Shown: piece after piece, positions 58,523 through 64,000 of the stretch
How positions within the stretch are numbered: the stretch's first letter is position 1
Layout: each line of letters starts with the position of its first letter
Source: Laspinema palackyanum D2c
GTDB taxonomy: Bacteria; Cyanobacteriota; Cyanobacteriia; Cyanobacteriales; Laspinemataceae
Length of the DNA: 64,000 bases
Assembly: GCF_025370875.1 (NCBI RefSeq)
Contig: NZ_JAMXFD010000027.1
Span: forward strand, 28,438 to 92,437
Reading direction: 5' to 3'
Position numbers and translations under genes: made by a program
Notes under the pieces: generated by a model
What the model saw: the letters and a program-made list of their open reading frames with translations, nothing else
Database searches by the model: none
Told to the model about the DNA's origin: nothing

Positions 58523-60349
58523 TTAAACCCCTCCCTTTACTACTTGCCAGAGTTTAATACTGCCATCGGCGCTACCACTAATCATCACCCTTCCATTGGA
58601 TGTAAATACCACCGAATTTACCGATGCCGAATGCGCTTGGACTACATTTAATTCTTCTCCGGTATAGGGATTCCAAAAGCCGATCGCCCCATTGCGAGTT
58701 CCCCCCACCACTAAGGGCAACTGCGGACTAAATGCCACAGTTTCAATCCAATCCGTATGGGTTAAACTTCCTAACAGTTCCCCGCTCGTCACTTGCCACA
58801 ATTTTATGGTATGATCTCGACTGCCGGAGGCGAGAATTTTGCTGTCGGGACTGAAGGTAAGCGATCGCACCATATCCTCATGTCCCGTAAAGGTGGCTAC
58901 TGCTTTTCCTGCGGGTAATTCCCAGAGTTTTACCGTGCGATCGCCACTGCCACTGGCTAATAATTTGCCATCGGGAGAAATCGCCACCGATTCTATCGTT
59001 CCTTGATGGTCCGTTAACGTTGCAAATTGTTTCCCTGTACTAATATTCCAGAGTTTAATCGTTGTATCTGTACTGCCACTGGCTAAAACTGTGCCAGGAG
59101 AATTGAGAGCGATCGCATTAATCCAGCCGTTATGAGGTGCAAACCAATCTCCCAGCGATCGCAGCAGTTTCCCCGTGCCTAAATCCCATACTTTCAGACT
59201 GCGATCGCAACTGCCACTGATTAACCATCTCCCATCAGGACTAAACATAACCGCCTGTACCCATCCCGAATGTCCCGATAGCCAATTCCCCAATTGTTCC
59301 CCAGACTTTCCCCTTCCCGGATACCATAATTGGATGCGATTCTCTTCACTCCCAGTGGCAATGAGTTGACTATCGGGACTGACTGCCACACAGCGGATGC
59401 GACTACCCGAGGCAAAGGTTTCAACACACTTCCATTCCCTCGGTTGCAAGGTTTCCAAGTCTTGTAATACTTCTTGGGCGGATTGATAGCGTTGACTGGG
59501 TTTATCTTGCAGCAATTTATCCAGAATCTTGCCTAAAGCCGCACTCACTGGACGGCTGAGATATTGTCGCCATTCCCATTGATTCCCATGACGAAGATTG
59601 AACGGACTGGTTTGGGTTAATAGTTCAATACAAGTTACCCCTAAACTATATAAATCACTGGCAAAAGTAGGATTTCCTGTCAACTGTTCCGATGCCGTAT
59701 ATTCGGGGCTGCCGATGATAGTAGCATTGCCGATTATGGGTTGATTGGAGAGGCTTTTTACGGCACTAAATCCCACAAGTAGCAAAGAATCCGAACGGGT
59801 TAGGGAAGAACTATCTCCTCCGGAAACCCGGGGACGGCGAATAATATTAGCCGGTTTGATATCCCGATGAATCACTTGATTGCTGTGAACGAAATGCAGC
59901 AGAGGTAAGATTTGTTTGAGAAACGTAAAAATTTGATGTTCCGAAAAAGCACCGGACTGTTTAAGTTCTTCCCCGAGGGTTTTACCCTCCATGAACTCTT
60001 GGATTAAATATTGATGTTTATCTTGTTCAAAATAGGCGAGGAGGCGAGGAATTTGGGGATGTTGTCCCAGGCGGTCTAATTGCACCGCTTCCCGTTGAAA
60101 AAGTTCCGCTGCTTTTTGGGCTTCGCTGACGGTTCGCGGCGGAAAAAATTGCTTTATTACACAGAAGGGTTTGGAGGGAATATCTTCATCAACGGCTAAA
60201 AATGTCCGGCTATAGGTGCTACTGCCAATGGGTTTCAAGGCTCGGTAATGGTCGCGCAGCAGCAGTTTTGACCCGCAGGTTTGACAAAATTTATTGCCCT
60301 CGGGGTTTTTCGGTTGTTGACAAACGGGATTTAAACAATGGTTCATCAT
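58523..60349 (-). CDS. WD40 serine/threonine kinase homologue lacking the DFG aspartate (possible pseudokinase)
   Basis: 608-aa protein with the same plan as its upstream neighbour: a four-cysteine ribbon (CLNPVCQQPK, FCQTCGSKL), a kinase domain (about 35-310) and seven WD40 repeats. The catalytic HRDIKPANII is present and a VIKQF lysine is kept. The metal-binding DFG, however, reads VGFSAV, so the aspartate is lost, and the glycine loop is IGSSTYSRTF with few glycines. Catalysis is therefore doubtful. It starts 7 bases after the stop of the intact kinase gene and may act as its regulatory or scaffolding partner. Confidence 0.88.
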   Translation of the reverse strand: MMNHCLNPVCQQPKNPEGNKFCQTCGSKLLLRDHYRALKPIGSSTYSRTFLAVDEDIPSKPFCVIKQFFPPRTVSEAQKAAELFQREAVQLDRLGQHPQIPRLLAYFEQDKHQYLIQEFMEGKTLGEELKQSGAFSEHQIFTFLKQILPLLHFVHSNQVIHRDIKPANIIRRPRVSGGDSSSLTRSDSLLLVGFSAVKSLSNQPIIGNATIIGSPEYTASEQLTGNPTFASDLYSLGVTCIELLTQTSPFNLRHGNQWEWRQYLSRPVSAALGKILDKLLQDKPSQRYQSAQEVLQDLETLQPREWKCVETFASGSRIRCVAVSPDSQLIATGSEENRIQLWYPGRGKSGEQLGNWLSGHSGWVQAVMFSPDGRWLISGSCDRSLKVWDLGTGKLLRSLGDWFAPHNGWINAIALNSPGTVLASGSTDTTIKLWNISTGKQFATLTDHQGTIESVAISPDGKLLASGSGDRTVKLWELPAGKAVATFTGHEDMVRSLTFSPDSKILASGSRDHTIKLWQVTSGELLGSLTHTDWIETVAFSPQLPLVVGGTRNGAIGFWNPYTGEELNVVQAHSASVNSVVFTSNGRVMISGSADGSIKLWQVVKGGV

Positions 60350-60356
60350 ATTAATT

Positions 60357-62282
60357 TTAAGGGGTTAAACTCTGCCAAATTTTGAGGGTTTTATCAAGAC
60401 TGCCACTGATGATGGTTTGACCCTCAAAACTTAAAGCCAAACAGGTTATACTATCACTATGGCCCGTGAGGGTGTGGAGGAGGTTGCCAGATTCTTGATG
60501 CCAGATTTTCAGGGTTTTGTCTTCGCTGCCACTCACTAAAATATGACCATTTCCAGGATTGAGAGTGGGGAGTAAGGGGAGATAACCGATCGCCTGAAAT
60601 CCGCTTAAATGTTCCTTGGGGGTGGCTAATCGGCTGCCCGTATCCAGTTGCCAGGTTTGGATGGTTTTATCCCGACTGCCCGAGGCGAGGGTTTGACTAT
60701 CCGAGGCGATCACCACTGCCTCAACCCGTTCCTGATGTCCGGTGAGTGTTGCTTTCACCGTGCCATTCCGGAGGTTCCAAAGTTTAATCGTGCGATCGTC
60801 ACTACCGGAAGCAATAGTTTTGCCATCAGGGGAACAGGTAACACAGGAAACCCCTTGAGTATGTCCCTCCCAGGTTTGCTGCAATTGTGCAGTCCGCAAA
60901 TTCCAGAGTTTCAGAGTCTTGTCAGCGCTACCACTGACTAAAGTTTTGCCATCGGGAGTGATTGTGAGAGCCGTAATCGCCCCGGTATGTCCTGTCAGGG
61001 TGCGAAGTAAAAACCCTGTGGGTAATTGCCAGAATTTAATCGTTTTATCCGTACTCCCGGAAACCAACAGCTTGCCATCGGGGGAAATGACAACGGCAGT
61101 AACTGCGCCGGAATGTTGAGTGAGGGTATGGAGGACTTTCCCCGTATGACGGTCCCAAATCATGAGAGTTTTATCCTCACTCCCAGAAGTAATGATTTTA
61201 CCATCCTTGGAGAGGGCAACGGTTTTGATGGCTGCGGTATGTCCCGTGAGAGTCGAGTCACAGTCCCAGATTTGCCCTTTAAACAGTTCCAGCAGGGGAT
61301 TTGGGGGAACCGTTGGCGGGGTGGGAACTGCGGGAACAAAGGGGGTGACTGCCCCGGGGAAACTCCGACTGCCTGCGGGATTCAAATCCTGGAGAACCGC
61401 TGAAGCAGAGGGATAGCGGGCTTTCATGGAATCGTGGATCATCTTATTCAGAATGGCGGCAAGGCGATCGCTGACGGTGCGTCCAACTTGCTGTAAGTGT
61501 GACTGCCACAACCACCGCGACTCCACCGGATCATAGAGGCGATCGAGGGAAATCCCCGTTAACAACTGAATACAAGTCACCCCCAAACTATACAAATCAC
61601 TCGCTGGAAATGCCCGACCCCCACGCAGTTGTTCCATCGGCGCATATCCTTCCGTACCCGCCCTCGTCCCCGTTTTCCCCCCGCCTGAATTCAGTTGTTT
61701 GGCAATACCAAAATCAATTAACACCAACTGACCCGAGGAAGACTCTCTCCCATCCTCCCGACGAATAATATTGGCGGGTTTGATATCCCGGTGAATCACC
61801 TGCCGTTCATGGACAAACTGTAATACCGGCAGCAAATCTAACAACAACTGGCGAATTTGTTCCTCTTTGAACGCCCCAAACCGTTGCAATTCTTGCCACA
61901 ACGTTTGTCCTTCAATAAACTGCTGCACCAAATACAGGCGTTTATCTTGTTCAAAATAGCCTAACAGGGCCGGAATTTGGGAATGTTGTTCCCCCAGGAG
62001 TAACAACTGCCGCGCCTCCTGTTCAAATAACTCCGTCACCTTTGCCATTGCTTGCAAATCAGACTGGATTTCTGGTGCCGGTAATAATTGCTTAATCGCA
62101 CAGGGGGCATTGAGGCGGTCCTGATCCAGGGCCAAAAAAGTGCGTCCCATCCCGCCTTCCCCGAGGGGGCGAATGGTACGATAGCGATTTTTAAGCCCTA
62201 ACGGAGAACGACAACTCAGACAAAACTTGGCGTTATCTGGATTGTAAGGCTTCTTGCAATGGGGATTGAGGCAATAGCTCAT
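60357..62282 (-). CDS. Serine/threonine kinase with four-Cys ribbon and seven WD40 repeats
   Basis: 641-aa signalling kinase from ATG 62282 (MSYCLNPHC; ATG 62297 would add five residues). The N-terminal ribbon CLNPHCKKPY / FCLSCRSPL precedes a complete kinase domain: glycine loop LGEGGMGRTF, lysine CAIKQL, HRDIKPANII, DFG in LIDFGIAKQL and a downstream APEQ-type APMEQL. A Pro-rich linker leads to seven WD40 repeats that end in LWN, IWD or WQ. It is probably co-transcribed with the downstream homologue at 58523, which has a degraded active site. Confidence 0.93.
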   Translation of the reverse strand: MSYCLNPHCKKPYNPDNAKFCLSCRSPLGLKNRYRTIRPLGEGGMGRTFLALDQDRLNAPCAIKQLLPAPEIQSDLQAMAKVTELFEQEARQLLLLGEQHSQIPALLGYFEQDKRLYLVQQFIEGQTLWQELQRFGAFKEEQIRQLLLDLLPVLQFVHERQVIHRDIKPANIIRREDGRESSSGQLVLIDFGIAKQLNSGGGKTGTRAGTEGYAPMEQLRGGRAFPASDLYSLGVTCIQLLTGISLDRLYDPVESRWLWQSHLQQVGRTVSDRLAAILNKMIHDSMKARYPSASAVLQDLNPAGSRSFPGAVTPFVPAVPTPPTVPPNPLLELFKGQIWDCDSTLTGHTAAIKTVALSKDGKIITSGSEDKTLMIWDRHTGKVLHTLTQHSGAVTAVVISPDGKLLVSGSTDKTIKFWQLPTGFLLRTLTGHTGAITALTITPDGKTLVSGSADKTLKLWNLRTAQLQQTWEGHTQGVSCVTCSPDGKTIASGSDDRTIKLWNLRNGTVKATLTGHQERVEAVVIASDSQTLASGSRDKTIQTWQLDTGSRLATPKEHLSGFQAIGYLPLLPTLNPGNGHILVSGSEDKTLKIWHQESGNLLHTLTGHSDSITCLALSFEGQTIISGSLDKTLKIWQSLTP

Positions 62283-62386
62283 AGAACAGAAGCGCAAGAC
62301 AAGGGGACTTAGGATCTATTGTACCGACAGGTTCCCCTTGGCTTACGTTAGCCTGAAAAAAAAATGAATTAAAACTCTAGGGGAAT

Positions 62387-63682
62387 ATGCGTCAATTACA
62401 AATCAGAGTCCCGCAGGGTTGCGGAAAACAGGTGGTGCAGATTGCCCAGGGTTATGATGCCACTAATCTAATCCAGTTTGAGGCAAAGGACTCAGAAGGT
62501 CCCGTGGATGTCGTATTTCTGCACGTTTCCAATCGGGGAGTGGAAGGGTTGCTAGAGGAATTGGAATCCATCGAAAATCTGGCAGTAACGTTAATTCCTC
62601 GGGGAATGATGCCCCTGCATCCGCCAAGTTCCGAGGCCCCCGAACAGGTGACGGAGGTTCAGGAACGCAGTCCGATCGAGATTTTTCTCGGGGGATTGCA
62701 GAGTGTGGGGTCTTGGCGGGGATTTTTGGGATATGCGGCCCTGGCAGGGGTTGTCGTGTGGATTGGGTTATTTACCAATAGCAGCTTTTTACTCATTGCT
62801 GCCATGCTGATTGCACCGTTAGCGGGTCCGGCGATGAATGTGGCGATCGCCACTGCCCGAGGAGACAAAAAACTGCTCCAACGCAGTCTGGTCCGTTATT
62901 TTAGCGCCTTGGCAGTGTTAATTGCTGTGGCAGCCTTTCTGAGTCTGATCATGCAACAAGAGATTGCCACGCCGTTTATGGTGGAAAACTCTCAAATTTC
63001 CGCTGTAGCCATTTTGCTGCCTTTAGCTGCCGGGACTGCTGGGGCTTTAAATTTAGTGCAATCGGAACGCAGCAGTTTGGTAGCAGGGGCATCAGTCGGA
63101 ATGTTGGTTGCTGCCTCCCTCTCTCCCCCTGCTGGAATTATCGGGATGTCGATTCCCCTGGGGCGCTGGGATATGATTGTCAATGGCTTATTTTTGCTGT
63201 TGTTGCAATTATTCGGGATTAATTTATCCGCCGCGATTATTTTTCGGGTATTTGGATTAAGACCCCGGGGTGCAAGGTACGATCGCGGGACGAAAAAGCT
63301 GTTTCCGATTTCGATGGGATTGACAACTGCTGGACTGGTGGCGTTGCTGATTTGGCAGTTTTCGGATTCTCCCAATTTTCAACGCCCGAGTCGGGCACAG
63401 CGGATTAATGCGGAAATCAAGGAAGTGGTGGAAAGTAGCGACTTGGCGGAGTTAGTGGAGGGGAATGTACGGTTTACTCGGCCCAATATTTCGGGACAGA
63501 ATACCCTACTGGCGGTGGTTTATGTGCAGCGTCAAGGGGGGGTGGATGTGTCCACAGAAGAGATCCGGAGTCGTCTGACAAAGGAGATTCAGGCTCACAT
63601 TTTACGGGAAGATTTTAATGTGACTCCCTTGGTTTCCGTGACGGTGTTGGAAACACCTGAGTTTTTGGGGGATTCGCGATAG
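62387..63682 (+). CDS. DUF389 membrane protein
   Basis: 431-aa integral membrane protein of the DUF389 (TIGR00341-type) family. A soluble N-terminal ferredoxin-like half (about 1-95) is followed by about six membrane helices with the family hallmark SSFLLIAAMLIAPLAGPAM and then SLSPPAGIIGMSIPLG. A C-terminal soluble domain of about 100 residues follows. Transport function is suspected for the family but not established. It is divergent from the kinase pair. Confidence 0.9.
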   Translation: MRQLQIRVPQGCGKQVVQIAQGYDATNLIQFEAKDSEGPVDVVFLHVSNRGVEGLLEELESIENLAVTLIPRGMMPLHPPSSEAPEQVTEVQERSPIEIFLGGLQSVGSWRGFLGYAALAGVVVWIGLFTNSSFLLIAAMLIAPLAGPAMNVAIATARGDKKLLQRSLVRYFSALAVLIAVAAFLSLIMQQEIATPFMVENSQISAVAILLPLAAGTAGALNLVQSERSSLVAGASVGMLVAASLSPPAGIIGMSIPLGRWDMIVNGLFLLLLQLFGINLSAAIIFRVFGLRPRGARYDRGTKKLFPISMGLTTAGLVALLIWQFSDSPNFQRPSRAQRINAEIKEVVESSDLAELVEGNVRFTRPNISGQNTLLAVVYVQRQGGVDVSTEEIRSRLTKEIQAHILREDFNVTPLVSVTVLETPEFLGDSR

Positions 63683-64000
63683 TTTGTCAGGTTGGGGGAG
63701 TTCGCTTCTGGGTGGGTTGGGTGAGGATGAACAGTGGCAACAACCGGCGGGGGTTCAAACCCCCGCCTAACAGCTAAAGGCGGGGGTTCAAACCCCCGCC
63801 TAACAGCTAAAGTCGTCTAAAGACGACTGAAAACACCACTGTATCAGACTTGCAGTCGGTTTTTAACCGACTTGAGCTATGAGGCCGCCAATCGTTTAAA
63901 CCCCCGCCGGTTGTCGCTACTAGGTTTAAACCCCCGCCGGTTGTCGCTACTAGGTTTAAACCCCCGCCGGTTGTCGCTACTAGGTTTAAACCCCCGCCGG
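63683..64000. repeat. GC-rich modular repeat with 30-bp tandem array at the window edge
   Basis: No gene. From 63736 it repeats the modules of the element at 10906-11116: ggcgggggttcaaacccccg twice, then gtcgtctaaagacgac and gtcggtttttaaccgac. It ends in 3.5 copies of a 30-bp unit (63895-63924, 63925-63954, 63955-63984, 63985-64000) that start tttaaacccccgccgg and continue ttgtcgctactagg. The copies are exact and there are no unique spacers, so this is a tandem repeat, not a CRISPR array. It continues past the window. Confidence 0.85.

Noticed and set aside
63895..64000. Regular 30-bp repeats suggesting a CRISPR array
   Set aside because: The units are head-to-tail identical with no unique spacers between them, and no cas genes are nearby.

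Overview
This window is chromosomal DNA from a cyanobacterium. The evidence is genes for an allophycocyanin core (apcE, apcA, apcB, apcC), a cyanobacterial-type ATP synthase operon with a duplicated b subunit (b and b'), a Ccs1/CcdA cytochrome c maturation pair, an SLH-domain porin, 4-Cys/WD40 serine-threonine kinases, a DUF1822 gene, many Uma2 (DUF820) genes and very frequent GCGATCGC (HIP1) octamers. An apcE with four linker repeats predicts a pentacylindrical phycobilisome core, as in Anabaena/Mastigocladus-like and some filamentous lineages. The species cannot be named from the sequence.

Layout. 1-7.7 kb: an iron-acquisition locus. A truncated iron-uptake-type porin lies on the minus strand, divergent from two FutA-like ferric iron binding proteins, the FutB permease and the FutC ATPase. 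7.7-15.7 kb: an accessory cassette bordered by repeats. It holds a DUF1156 adenine/cytosine DNA methylase, a Uma2 nuclease-fold protein and a DUF499 ATPase with an N-terminal HEPN domain, and resembles known methylase/ATPase anti-phage associations but has no helicase here. 15.8-21.9 kb: the atp operon I-a-c-b'-b-delta-alpha-gamma; beta and epsilon are elsewhere, as usual in cyanobacteria. 22-26.8 kb: a patchwork of Uma2 genes, orphan antitoxins, broken genes and an AT-rich islet of three unknown genes. 27-28.3 kb: a SAM methyltransferase.

28.7-39.5 kb: apcE and then, about 6 kb later, apcA-apcB-apcC. The space between holds accessory genes: a kinase-GUN4 fusion, a PIN toxin/antitoxin pair, Uma2 and a NodZ-like glycosyltransferase. 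39.6-45.8 kb: ftsW, Uma2 with an in-frame tandem repeat, ccdA, ccs1, queF and a membrane-anchored coiled-coil protein. 47-54.9 kb: a PAS histidine kinase, a REC-PAS-GGDEF-EAL protein, an unknown conserved protein, a CHAD protein and a Crp/Fnr regulator. 55-64 kb: SRAP and gamma-glutamylcyclotransferase-like genes, a broken unknown gene, DUF1822, two tandem kinase-WD40 genes (one lacking the DFG aspartate), a DUF389 membrane protein and a repeat array running off the window.

Most genes are housekeeping or signalling genes of known type. The accessory regions (7.7-15.7, 22-26.2 and 32.3-36.9 kb) carry most of the unusual signal. All family assignments come from reading motifs and remembered family features; no database search was run.
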